This document shows positions 44,205-51,792 of a stretch of 51,792 nt of DNA, in pieces (position 1 is the stretch's first letter; every line of letters starts with the position of its first letter). The DNA is from Planctomycetota bacterium (lineage in GTDB: Bacteria; Planctomycetota; UBA8108; JACQVS01). A model generated the notes under the pieces. That model did no database searches. It saw nothing but the letters and a program-made list of their open reading frames with translations, and had not been told where the DNA came from. Location of the stretch: assembly GCA_028280485.1 (NCBI GenBank), contig JANQLS010000065.1, positions 1 through 51,792 of the forward strand, written 5' to 3'. A program made the translations under genes and the position numbers.

Positions 44205-44801
44205 TTACGATCTCCACAAAAATAATCACTCAAACCAGTTCCAAGTTATCTCGGTCGGCTCTAAACGGGATACCAACGTCTGACATCCAAGTTTTCTACT
44301 GCACCGTAAAGAACCTGCTCATAACGCGCTAATAACCGGAGGGAGGAACCCGGAGCCGATCAAAAGTACTAAACTGCTAACCTTATTTTGTCTCGAATCT
44401 GTTGAATTGCTAATGGTTCTGCTTTTTTAAATTGGAACTCCGTCAGCAAGAAACGATCAAAATGTATGGCTACTCCCTATTACTTCGGCTATTTGAACCA
44501 GATCGTTGTGAAGGTTTTTGTGGAAATACGTCCTAAGTTTAAAAGGAACGGTAATTTATTTATCAATCCCAGCATTATCACCCAAGGTGCTCGACAAGGA
44601 GCTTGAACCCTAACAGGTAGTTGGGGGTGAATATTTAAGGGATAAACGCTCGTTCTCTGCTGAGCAGCAACACCAAGAGCTTTATAAACCAAATATTTTA
44701 AAGCACTTATGGTGAGCACAATGACACGACTCAGAAGATTGCCTCGTTTTGAGGCTTCGGAGGAAGGTCTTGGGGCTGAACTTTAATTCAGCCGGATCTA
44801 T
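44205..44801. other. Gene-poor interval with a possible small ORF
   Basis: About 600 bp without a convincing gene. A plus-strand frame of 46 codons runs from an ATG at 44466 to 44606 and encodes RPKFKRNGNLFINPSII in its middle, which looks protein-like, but there is no clear ribosome binding site. A 76-codon GTG-started minus-strand frame at 44489-44719 covers the same bases and has no recognised domain. A GGAGG-rich tract lies near 44337-44357. No repeat family from the rest of the window was found here. Confidence 0.35.
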
Positions 44802-45083
44802 TTAAAATTGAGCGTCACTCGATTGCAGGAAGAGATCGATGGTCTCTCCCATTGCATCCAATTCAGGATCCATAAGGATACTGACGTCGGATTTCAAGCT
44901 ATCCCACCACTTGGACTGGTCGAATAGAGTTCTCATCGTCCACCCGAGCTGTCGAGATTCATTTCTGACATGTTTACAGCCGGAGCCGGAAAAGGAAAAT
45001 CCAACGAGGACACTGGCTAGACAAGCGATTCGAATAGAATTCCAAAGCGTTTTTCGCTTATGTGAGTTGATTGTTGTCTTCAT
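44802..45083 (-). CDS. Small hypothetical lipoprotein
   Basis: A 93-residue protein from the ATG at 45083, with GGAGA nine bases upstream; an in-frame ATG at 45110 lacks one. A basic N-terminus, hydrophobic stretch (IRIACLASVLVGFSFSG) and lipobox GSGC predict a lipoprotein. The mature part, KHVRNESRQLGWTMRTLFDQ, is short, charged and without a recognised family. Same strand as its neighbours. Confidence 0.65.
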   Translation of the reverse strand: MKTTINSHKRKTLWNSIRIACLASVLVGFSFSGSGCKHVRNESRQLGWTMRTLFDQSKWWDSLKSDVSILMDPELDAMGETIDLFLQSSDAQF

Positions 45084-45304
45084 GCCAGAAATCTCCGTGT
45101 AGTGATACAAAACACTCGTTTAAAAAGCAGCCAGTAAGGAAATGCTATTTCAGTAGTTCGAACTAAGCAGGCTTAGGACTTAAGCAATTCCCAGAGCTAA
45201 AACCTTCAAACTCTATTGAATTTAAGCAAATGGAAGTCCAAAACTCTAGAATTCAAGGGTTCCTGAAGGTTTATTTAAATGGAGGGTGTTCGCTCATAAG
45301 AAGC

Positions 45305-45745
45305 TTAAGCTTCGTTGAGGTCACGAAGAATGATATCACGGAAATGGCGTCGGGGCTTTCTTCCGGAGGTTATTAGGAAGATGGCGAGGTGGAAAGTGCT
45401 GGTGACGCCTTCCCATAAGACAGCCCCGATAAGGGTGGTGAGATTCACTAAGAATCCGAAAGCTTCGAGCGGACTGTTAAATTCTCGCTCGATGAAACGG
45501 GGAGCAGGCAAGATGGCCGCTCGACCACCAGGGATGACGGAAGCAACGGTCGCATCGGGAGCTTCCTTGAGCTCAGTTCGAGCGGGAGCAGCTTCGGGGA
45601 TTTCCTTAAGCCCCGTATTCATCGAGGCTTGATTCATCGAGGCTTGATTCATTGAAGCTTGATTCATTGAAGCTTGCCCTGGAGTCGGCTCCTTGGGGAG
45701 GGTATTAAATTCTTCAGTTTTTGGCATAGATCTCGTTTGAACCAT
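45305..45745 (-). CDS. Small membrane protein with QASMN tandem repeats
   Basis: A 146-residue protein from the ATG at 45745 (AGGAG five bases upstream); an overlapping GTG start two codons earlier is less likely. Near residue 25 it carries four tandem QASMN units (a 15-bp DNA repeat at about 45618-45677, with only synonymous changes), giving a low-complexity linker. The C-terminal part has a hydrophobic span (LVNLTTLIGAVLWEGVTSTF and LAIFLITSG) and a basic end. No family recognised. The in-frame repeat could expand or contract without a frameshift. Confidence 0.65.
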   Translation of the reverse strand: MVQTRSMPKTEEFNTLPKEPTPGQASMNQASMNQASMNQASMNTGLKEIPEAAPARTELKEAPDATVASVIPGGRAAILPAPRFIEREFNSPLEAFGFLVNLTTLIGAVLWEGVTSTFHLAIFLITSGRKPRRHFRDIILRDLNEA

Positions 45746-45917
45746 CACCACTCCTGTACTTTTCTAAGTAACAGATCAGTCTCTCGATTGTGATGAGAGG
45801 CCACGACATTCGATCGTTCTAATGATGATTCGGAAACTTTATGGGTTCAACATGAGCTCTTTCTCAGGCCGAACTCGGATTTATTGGTTTATTGGAATTT
45901 TTTTAAAGTTCTGCGTC

Positions 45918-46721
45918 TTACTTCTTACTGTCTTTACCGTTGAAGTAAGCCATGGATTTCATTCGAGCCACCACCTTGGTCATGGCACCCGCGTAGGCTT
46001 CATCGAGTAGCGCGGCCATTCGATCTTCATGACCGGTCACCGCTTCTTGAAGACTGAAGTTATCGGTCTTTCTGAATCGACCTCCCACCTTTTTGTGGAG
46101 TTCGAATTTCACATTGCTCACCGCACGACTAAAGATTTTTGCCCCCATGAAATCGAGGGGCTTACCGTCTTTCGTGACCGTATCGATCACGATCTTCACA
46201 TCGGCATCGGCGATGGCTTTTTTGTCATTTTCAACCAGAGCAAAGGGAACGGCTGCTTCCTGAAGTAAGAAGTATCCCACGTGTGCCCTCGTTTGTTCGT
46301 GACTGGAATCGATTTTCTTCTTATTGAAGCTCCCCGTGATCACCAAGGCGACCTTCTTAGCATTCGAAAGGTTTTTCTTCTTCTTGGAACTATTACTAGA
46401 AGTGTTGTTGTCCCCATCACCTGGCTGAGGAATTTGAGGAACCTCAACATCTCCAGTAGTCTTGCTGGGATCAGCGATAGCGACTTCAAAGTCCACCGGA
46501 TCATCGATGATCTCAGCGACATTCTCTTTCTTAACCGTTTCGATACCTCGATCACTGAGGACGACGACGTATTTCTTACTCTCTTTGAGCACGCTACCCG
46601 TTATCGAGTTTCCTGAGGTGAGTCGAACCTCTTCGGAAACTAAATTCATGGTGATCCCGGCGATGAGGAAGCACATCATGACTGGTGTACTGAAGAACTT
46701 CGAAAGGAAGTTATCGTTCAT
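45918..46721 (-). CDS. Hypothetical exported protein with SHD1-like N-terminal segment
   Basis: A 267-residue protein from the ATG at 46721 (AGAGA about 9 bases upstream); the upstream in-frame ATG at 46784 encodes a basic stretch with no signal. The signal peptide is PVMMCFLIAGITMNLVS. Then comes VRLTSGNSITGSVLKESKKY, resembling the short beta motif common in planctomycete secreted proteins that bind or respond to envelope stress. A Ser/Asn/Lys-rich linker follows. The C-terminal domain reads KKVALVITGSFNKKK to VVARMKSMAYF, with the pattern of an envelope assembly lipoprotein, though no family is assigned. Role unknown. Confidence 0.7.
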   Translation of the reverse strand: MNDNFLSKFFSTPVMMCFLIAGITMNLVSEEVRLTSGNSITGSVLKESKKYVVVLSDRGIETVKKENVAEIIDDPVDFEVAIADPSKTTGDVEVPQIPQPGDGDNNTSSNSSKKKKNLSNAKKVALVITGSFNKKKIDSSHEQTRAHVGYFLLQEAAVPFALVENDKKAIADADVKIVIDTVTKDGKPLDFMGAKIFSRAVSNVKFELHKKVGGRFRKTDNFSLQEAVTGHEDRMAALLDEAYAGAMTKVVARMKSMAYFNGKDSKK

Positions 46722-46978
46722 TGGATATCTCTTTAATGATGTCTCTGCGGGTTGGGCTTTTCGAAAGCCGCCACCACCTAACAAGCCACTAAGTATGGTC
46801 TTTAGATTAGGAAAATCCAGGGCATACTCAGGGAATCTTAGCTGAATTGAGGCCCTATAATGTTCATTAAAAGGACCGTTAAGTTCCTATAATAGCCTCA
46901 TTCACGACTCGAAGAAGAAGAATTCAGCTTCATTTTTGATCATTTCTCTGAATTTGGCAGTTTTTATCGGAAAGAGCC

Positions 46979-48112
46979 TCAATTCGGCCCTAAGACCTTA
47001 TCGTATACCGACAAAACGGACTCTGCCGCCCGCTCCCAGGTAAAGGCCTCGGCTCGAGCCCTCCCTCGCAGGATCCTTTGCTCTAACTCACTACCGGCTT
47101 CCTCTAAGAGCTGAGTTAACTGTCGAGGAATCGATTCAATCTCCTCAAGAGAAACCAAGATCGCCGCATCCCCCGCCGCCTCCGGAATTCCACCCCGATC
47201 CGATGCAATAACGGGCGTTCCCGTAGCCATTGCTTCTAAAATCGGCATCCCGAAACCTTCATAAAGAGAAAGATACAAAAAGGCTCGCGCCTGAGAGTAC
47301 AAAACTCGGAGGTCTTCTTCCGAAACGAATCCCAAATGAACGATCCCCTGAGGATCCTTGAGAATCTGCTTTTGGAGCTCACTCCCCTCCCAGAGATAAC
47401 TAGGCCTTCCCACCAAAGCTAATTTTAGTTCGGGAAACTTCTTCCTCACTTCCCAAAAGACTTTTACCGTCAATTCCAAATTTTTACGCGGGCAAAGCTC
47501 CCCGACTGAAAGAAGGTACGCACCAGGGGCTAATGAATAGCGTTCTAGAATATTAGAGGGAGGAGGAGGCTGAAGGAATTGAGGATCGACACCGGGATAG
47601 GCGATTGCAATCTCCCCTTTGAAGGGATAGAGCTCTCGAAAGCGATCTCGCGTTTCTTCGCTGATCGTTACGATATGTTGAGGACGCTTGGCGAGGCGGT
47701 CGTACTGTCGCTTCTTATTCTTGATGAAACGTTCCGGTGAAAGGTGGTGTTCTTGTGAAACCGGCAAAGCCGAGATCACATCGTAAAGCATCGCCACCAT
47801 GGGACCGCGGTAAGCCCAGGGCAACCGAGTGTCGAAACAATGGAGTAACGAGCAGACCTTACTGAGTTGAAATCCGGTCCAGTAAGGATAGAGAGGAAGG
47901 TCAGGAAAGGGATTTTGATCTCGATTGCGCAGACGACTGGCGCGACACACCAAACAGAATGACTCTGCTCCCCGAAGGTGAATCAATTGAGTGATCAACT
48001 GCTTCCCGAAGATGGCAATCCCCGAGGGCTCGGAAACTAAGAGAGAAGAGATCTCTAATGCGATCGGTTTTTTATTTGGGATGCCACGAGGAGAGACCAT
48101 CGACGAATCCAC
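46979..48112 (-). CDS. GT4 family glycosyltransferase
   Basis: A 377-residue GT-B-fold glycosyltransferase. The C-terminal donor-binding half has YLLSVGELCPRKNLE (about 200-214), LALVGRPS, YLSLYEGFGMPILEAMATG (the E-x7-E motif) and PVIASDRGGIPEAAGDAA, all typical of GT4. The start is a GTG at 48112 overlapping the flippase-like gene's TAG; an ATG at 48100 is an alternative. The substrate is unknown. It is the last gene of a three-gene unit with a HEAT-like lipoprotein and a flippase-like membrane protein, consistent with making or exporting a glycolipid or surface glycan. Confidence 0.88.
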   Translation of the reverse strand: MDSSMVSPRGIPNKKPIALEISSLLVSEPSGIAIFGKQLITQLIHLRGAESFCLVCRASRLRNRDQNPFPDLPLYPYWTGFQLSKVCSLLHCFDTRLPWAYRGPMVAMLYDVISALPVSQEHHLSPERFIKNKKRQYDRLAKRPQHIVTISEETRDRFRELYPFKGEIAIAYPGVDPQFLQPPPPSNILERYSLAPGAYLLSVGELCPRKNLELTVKVFWEVRKKFPELKLALVGRPSYLWEGSELQKQILKDPQGIVHLGFVSEEDLRVLYSQARAFLYLSLYEGFGMPILEAMATGTPVIASDRGGIPEAAGDAAILVSLEEIESIPRQLTQLLEEAGSELEQRILRGRARAEAFTWERAAESVLSVYDKVLGPN

Positions 48113-49221
48113 TATGAGATAGAAGCCCGACCATTGGATTCATCCTGAAAGCCCACTGGAGCAGAGATAGGCTTGGAATCTCCTCCGTCCGCTTGCAACG
48201 GTTCAACCGGGAGAGAAGCTTTTTCAGAACTCTGCGATTGATCTTTTTCAACCTCTTCCATCGCAGCTTGAACCTTCTTCTTACGCTTTAAGTAGAAGAA
48301 CAAACCCACCAGAGCCCACAAGTACCAGCTCAAGCGTTGGAAGATAGCGAGAGTGAAACCCTGACCGTAGCCGACCAACTTTAAAAGTTCGGTCATCGCC
48401 ACTTCCCCTACTCCCAATCCTCCCGGAGGACTGATCGGCACGGCCATCGCCAAATGAACGAGGGGGATTGTTAAAAAGAAGACGGCTAAACTGACGTTTT
48501 CACTTCCACCGATCGCATAAAAGAAGCAAACGTTGATCAGCACTACACTGGCCTGTACGCCAACAGAGATCAAGAAGGCTAAAATCACAACCCGGGGATG
48601 GTGACGGTAGGTATAAACGGCTTGTTCAATTTTTCGGAGTGTTCCCGAAAAGGGAAGACGTCTCAATAAAGCTTTCAACCAAGGCTGAGATCGAACCTTT
48701 TGATTAAAGAATAAAAGTGAAAAGCAAAGAACACCCAAGAGCCCACCAACCACTACGGTGGATAAAAATTGAAGCATCGGTTCTTGTCGAACGAGCTCTA
48801 AGTTAAAGAGGATCGCTCCTCCCCCGATGGCCATCAAGACCATCAACCCGAACACTCGATCTAAAAAAACCGTGGTGACTCCCGGAGCCCGTCTTTCGGG
48901 ATGATCGACGGCGATATAGTAAGCCTTCATCAAATCACCCCCGACAGATCCCGGCATGAATTGATTAAAGTAAAAGCCGATCGATCCGAGAATAAAAACT
49001 TCTTTGTAGGATTGCTCGATCCCCTGAGCTTTCAACAGTAAGTACCAACGAAGTGCAGTCAGGCACAGCAAGACCAACACGAGAACTTGGGCTAAGATGA
49101 TCCACGCCCAATTCTCAATTTCTCCCAACTTGGTAAAATCGATATCGCCCTGAGAAAAGAGGTACCAAAAGAGTCCCCCGGCGAGTCCGAATTTTGCTAA
49201 GAGAATTAGAAAACGCTTCAA
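48112..49221 (-). CDS. Flippase-like integral membrane protein (UPF0104 / lysylphosphatidylglycerol synthase TM region)
   Basis: A 369-residue protein with about eight hydrophobic segments starting LILLAKFGLAGGLFWYLFSQ. The family marks are ALRWYLLLKAQGI, NQFMPGSVGGDLMKAYYI, TTVFLDRVFGLM and PPGGLGVGEVAMTELL. The C-terminus is a charged cytoplasmic tail. This family includes the membrane part of MprF and AglD-like proteins thought to flip or present lipid-linked substrates. Stop and start overlaps with its neighbours show translational coupling to both, so it probably handles the lipid-linked product of the GT4 enzyme. Confidence 0.87.
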   Translation of the reverse strand: MKRFLILLAKFGLAGGLFWYLFSQGDIDFTKLGEIENWAWIILAQVLVLVLLCLTALRWYLLLKAQGIEQSYKEVFILGSIGFYFNQFMPGSVGGDLMKAYYIAVDHPERRAPGVTTVFLDRVFGLMVLMAIGGGAILFNLELVRQEPMLQFLSTVVVGGLLGVLCFSLLFFNQKVRSQPWLKALLRRLPFSGTLRKIEQAVYTYRHHPRVVILAFLISVGVQASVVLINVCFFYAIGGSENVSLAVFFLTIPLVHLAMAVPISPPGGLGVGEVAMTELLKLVGYGQGFTLAIFQRLSWYLWALVGLFFYLKRKKKVQAAMEEVEKDQSQSSEKASLPVEPLQADGGDSKPISAPVGFQDESNGRASIS

Positions 49222-49928
49222 GAACCACTCCCTCCAGCCTCTTTGTTATGGAAGCGTTTTTCGTATGCTTCTTGCCACTTTCGGCGCTCACTGATTTGGT
49301 ATTCTAAACCCGTTAGATCTTTGAGAGCCAAAAAGGCGTGCAATTGTTCATCGGATTGGCGATTCAGAGGCACCAAAAAGGTTTCGAACAAAGTCTTCGT
49401 TGCCATGTCTCCCCCGAGAACTCCCAGAGACTTGATCAGCTCCAATCGAACTTCAGTTTGCTCTTCTTCAGCGAGAACATTTAAGAGAGGCCCGACCATC
49501 TTTTGACTTCCCAACCTTTGAATGGCTTCCACCGCTTCCAAGCGCGCCAACCAAAAATCATCGCCTAAATATTCGACAAAGAGATCATCCGAATATTGGG
49601 TTGTCAGTTGCCCGAGGCAGGCGATGGCTTCGGCGCGATTGAGGCGATTCAAGCCCTTCGAGGCAACTCCTTTGAGGTAGGCGATCGCCTGGAGATCGCC
49701 TTCGGTAAATTCTTCCCCCGCGCGTTCCTTGGCGACCAAAATCGCTTGGATCTCGCTGATGGCATAGCTGATGTCTTCCCGAACACCCGAAGCCGCTTCT
49801 TGAAGAAAGTCGTTGACCGTCCTTCCGCAGCTCGAGAGAAAACCGAGAGCTAAAAGAGGGAGAAGGTAGAGAGTCTTTCGAATCTTGAGACGTCCTGCCC
49901 TTGGAGGCCTGACCTGGTGGTGATCCAT
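49218..49928 (-). CDS. HEAT-repeat-like lipoprotein
   Basis: A 236-residue protein from the ATG at 49928, with AGGA nine bases upstream; an earlier GTG in frame at 49964 is less likely. A hydrophobic segment (TLYLLPLLALGFLSSC) ends in the lipobox LSSC, so it is membrane-anchored by lipid. The mature part is alpha-helical with HEAT-like repeats: LNRAEAIACLGQL, WLARLEAVEAIQRLGSQKMV and VRLELIKSLGVLGGDMATK. Such solenoids usually bind other proteins. It is the first gene of the unit and overlaps the flippase-like gene by 4 bases. Confidence 0.8.
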   Translation of the reverse strand: MDHHQVRPPRAGRLKIRKTLYLLPLLALGFLSSCGRTVNDFLQEAASGVREDISYAISEIQAILVAKERAGEEFTEGDLQAIAYLKGVASKGLNRLNRAEAIACLGQLTTQYSDDLFVEYLGDDFWLARLEAVEAIQRLGSQKMVGPLLNVLAEEEQTEVRLELIKSLGVLGGDMATKTLFETFLVPLNRQSDEQLHAFLALKDLTGLEYQISERRKWQEAYEKRFHNKEAGGSGS

Positions 49929-50412
49929 AAGGTGTTTTCCTAGATCTATTTGGGTTCGATCCACTTCCGTTTCTCTGAGGCTTCAAATCCTAAGTTCTGA
50001 ACTACAGAAAATTGGCTGGATTAACGATGCCTCGGTCCTTTTCAGACCTGAATCATCTCAAAATGTTACGTAATATCCCAGATAAAAGCCGGGGGTTTGG
50101 CCAGGAACAAAGCCGAACTCTCTCAAAATAAAAAAGAGAGGGCTCAGAGCGAAAAGAGCGCAAGTTCCCTCCTGATCGAACCGAATATTCCTATAACACC
50201 TTCATTATCGGTCAATTCGATAAAAAACTTTTAAGACAATACCCGGAGGATGGCCTCCCGGGGCGAGATTGAACCCATTTTTAGGGACCTCCACTCAAGT
50301 TTTAGTCTAGTCGTCCTGCATCTTTAGACAGTGTGATTCAGACAATGAACGGAGTGGTTAACGGCGAAACCCAGTGCCGAGGTCCTGACTCATAGACGAA
50401 AGTGAGTCAAAA
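49929..50412. promoter_or_regulatory. Divergent intergenic region
   Basis: This roughly 480-bp gap separates the minus-strand HEAT lipoprotein from the plus-strand GHL10 gene and should hold both promoters. Small hairpins are present, such as CCCGGAGG/CCTCCCGGG-like pairing near 50242-50262 and CTCTC/GAGAG around an A-rich loop near 50117-50140. No coding frame was recognised. Confidence 0.4.
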
Positions 50413-51687
50413 TTGATTCAAAATCATTCAGCAGATTTTAGAACTTTGAAGACTTTACTGAAGGCCTCCAGCCTGATCGGACTCCTCACTGCCTGCCAAG
50501 TGAGCTTGTTAGCCCAAGATTTGAGGGCCCGCCCGCAACCCGTCGAGCCCCCCGCGAAGCGGAGCACCTATTCGACGGGAACTCGCAGTCTAAAAGAAGT
50601 GCGTGCCATGTGGGTCACTCGCTGGGATTACATCAGCGCCTACGACGTGCGCACGATCGTTAAGAATTGTTCCTCCCTGGGAATCAATCGTATCTACTTT
50701 CAAGTAAGAGGCCAAGCGGATGCCTTTTATCGCTCCAGCTACGAACCATGGGGTGAAGAACTCATCATCAAGGGCAAGCCCCCTACCTTCGATCCCCTAA
50801 AAACCATCATCGATGAAGCAAAAAGGCAAGGCATCCAAGTATTCGCCTGGGCGAATGTCCTCCCGGGATGGAAGGGAAGCAAGGCCCCCAAAGATCGACG
50901 CCACTTAGTTCACACTCACCCTGAATGGTTTATGCAAGACCAAAAAGGGCGACGTCCCCTTCAAATCGAAGAAAAATACACCTTACTCAATCCCTGTAAT
51001 CCCCAGGTGAGAGCCCATCTCGGCAAGGTCTTCAATGAGATCGCGAAGAACTATGCTGTCGATGGCGTTCAACTGGATTACATTCGTTTCCTTCACCGAA
51101 ACGTTAAAAAATCGGAAGACGTCCCCTTTGATTACAAAACCTTGGCTGACTTCAGAAGACGCTTCGGGGGAAGCCCAAAACAAAATTCAATGAATTGGGA
51201 TGCCTACCGCGCCCGCAGTATGGATCGTTTGGTAGCGGAACTTTCGTTAACGGTAAAACGAGCCCGACCGGGTACCTTGGTTTCGGTCGCTGCCTACAAT
51301 GATTTGGATCTCGCTCAGAAGCATCTGTTTCAAGATGTGCCCTACTGGATTCGTCAGGGATGGGTCGATGAAGCTTGCCCCATGATCTACACGAAATCGG
51401 CGGCAAAATACGAACAGGTCCTCAGAAAGTGGAGGCACAAGGTAAGCCCCGATAAACTGGTTCCAGGAATCGGTCTCTATATGTTCGACTCGGGGCGAAA
51501 GGCCTCGGAACAATTGTTGAAGATCAAACATAACCCTTGTCGCGGGTACGTATTATTTAGTTACACCAATTGCTTTTTATCGCGTTCGCCGCATTCCTCT
51601 CGCAGTCAACCGGCTGCCGATTTGAGAGCTCAGATGCGAAGAGTTCTCAAAGAGTCGAATTCGAAGGGGCTGACGACTTTAAGGTAG
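50413..51687 (+). CDS. GHL10 (DUF187) family glycoside-hydrolase-like lipoprotein
   Basis: A 424-residue protein. No ATG lies near the start; the TTG at 50413 is used, and an internal TTG at residue 12 would also retain the signal. The hydrophobic stretch ASSLIGLLTAC ends in a lipobox-like LTAC, predicting a lipoprotein. The TIM-barrel domain is DUF187/GHL10: VRAMWVTRWDYISAYDVRTI, GINRIYFQVRGQADAFYRS, VFAWANVLPGW, GVQLDYIRF and DEACPMIYTKSA. The family is thought to cleave glycosidic bonds of envelope or environmental polysaccharides; activity is unproven for most members. It stands alone before a strong hairpin. Confidence 0.87.
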   Translation: MIQNHSADFRTLKTLLKASSLIGLLTACQVSLLAQDLRARPQPVEPPAKRSTYSTGTRSLKEVRAMWVTRWDYISAYDVRTIVKNCSSLGINRIYFQVRGQADAFYRSSYEPWGEELIIKGKPPTFDPLKTIIDEAKRQGIQVFAWANVLPGWKGSKAPKDRRHLVHTHPEWFMQDQKGRRPLQIEEKYTLLNPCNPQVRAHLGKVFNEIAKNYAVDGVQLDYIRFLHRNVKKSEDVPFDYKTLADFRRRFGGSPKQNSMNWDAYRARSMDRLVAELSLTVKRARPGTLVSVAAYNDLDLAQKHLFQDVPYWIRQGWVDEACPMIYTKSAAKYEQVLRKWRHKVSPDKLVPGIGLYMFDSGRKASEQLLKIKHNPCRGYVLFSYTNCFLSRSPHSSRSQPAADLRAQMRRVLKESNSKGLTTLR

Positions 51688-51725
51688 TCCGCACGCTCCG
51701 AGGCTGTTAATTTTAGGACCTCCAA

Positions 51726-51787
51726 CTTAACTAGCCCGAAGCGCTAGCGAGGGAAGAACCCCTCGCTAGCGCTTCGGGCTAGTTAAG
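51726..51787. repeat. Perfect 28-bp hairpin of the GCCCGAAGCGCTAGC repeat family
   Basis: Left arm CTTAACTAGCCCGAAGC onward (51726-51753) and its exact reverse complement (51760-51787) are separated by only six bases, AAGAAC. The same arm sequence occurs singly at 1217-1244 and at 14910-14937. It lies 38 bases after the GHL10 stop codon and may act as a transcription end or mRNA-stabilising structure, although no T-run follows. Confidence 0.85.
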
Positions 51788-51792
51788 ACCGT

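Noticed and set aside
44489..44719. 76-codon minus-strand frame
   Set aside because: GTG start, no ribosome binding site, no signal, and no recognised domain; it covers a competing plus-strand frame.
51726..51787. 28-bp hairpin as a classical intrinsic terminator
   Set aside because: No T-run follows either arm, and the same arms occur elsewhere as a dispersed repeat; kept as a repeat with possible 3'-end function.

Overview
The window looks like a chromosomal segment of a marine-type Planctomycetota bacterium. The evidence is the gene families: three type I sulfatases, a DUF1501 protein paired with a cytochrome-c-like DUF1549/DUF1553 (PSD1) protein, a secreted sialate O-acetylesterase, a neutral-ceramidase-like enzyme, a GHL10 (DUF187) hydrolase, an ECF sigma factor with a membrane-spanning C-terminal extension, a dockerin-like C-terminus, and abundant short palindromic repeats of the GCCCGAAGCGCTAGCGAGGG type between genes. 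No rRNA, tRNA, CRISPR array, phage gene or recognisable transposase was seen.

Layout. 1-729 is the N-terminal part of an ECF sigma factor that runs off the left edge. 1333-7907 is a catabolic module. A 4-hydroxyproline 2-epimerase-like racemase and a D-amino-acid/hydroxyproline dehydrogenase lie on the minus strand. Divergent from them is a tight sulfatase / DapA-type lyase / sulfatase operon on the plus strand. The three non-sulfatase enzymes match the first three steps of bacterial trans-4-hydroxy-L-proline catabolism. Two homologous repeat segments in inverted orientation (987-1337 and 7914-8397) bracket the module. 8393-14434 holds DUF1501, PSD1 and sialate esterase genes. 15162-17672 is a secreted GH13 enzyme with dockerin-like repeats, followed by a 137-bp MITE-like element and a bidirectional terminator. 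17959-22886 holds a large unknown cytoplasmic protein with an apparently triplicated module, a membrane-anchored SGNH hydrolase and a ceramidase-like enzyme.

23297-35470 is the most distinctive region: an eleven-gene plus-strand cluster, mostly with overlapping start and stop codons. It encodes a radical SAM protein, a 2OG-Fe(II) oxygenase and an LIC12192-family protein (both of the 'sporadic carbohydrate cluster' type), a split transketolase, two SAM methyltransferases, two NovU/TylC3-like sugar C-methyltransferases separated by a WbuC-like cupin, a DegT aminotransferase and a TIGR04372-like glycosyltransferase. Together these suggest assembly of an unusual branched, C-methylated, probably amino sugar and its transfer to a surface glycan. 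No nucleotide-sugar synthesis or dehydratase gene lies in the cluster.

35939-37871 holds an AIM24/TIGR00266 protein and a DUF3592 membrane protein, separated by multi-hairpin repeats and a second copy of the 137-bp MITE-like element. From 37864 to 46721 the genes are on the minus strand: an iduronate-2-sulfatase-like enzyme, an FHA-TM-CAP fusion, two lipoproteins, a bifunctional-nuclease-domain protein and several small membrane or exported proteins. 46979-49928 is a three-gene unit (HEAT-like lipoprotein, UPF0104 flippase-like protein, GT4 glycosyltransferase). 50413-51687 is a GHL10 lipoprotein followed by a perfect 28-bp hairpin at the right edge.

All assignments are read from the sequence and family knowledge only; no database search was run.
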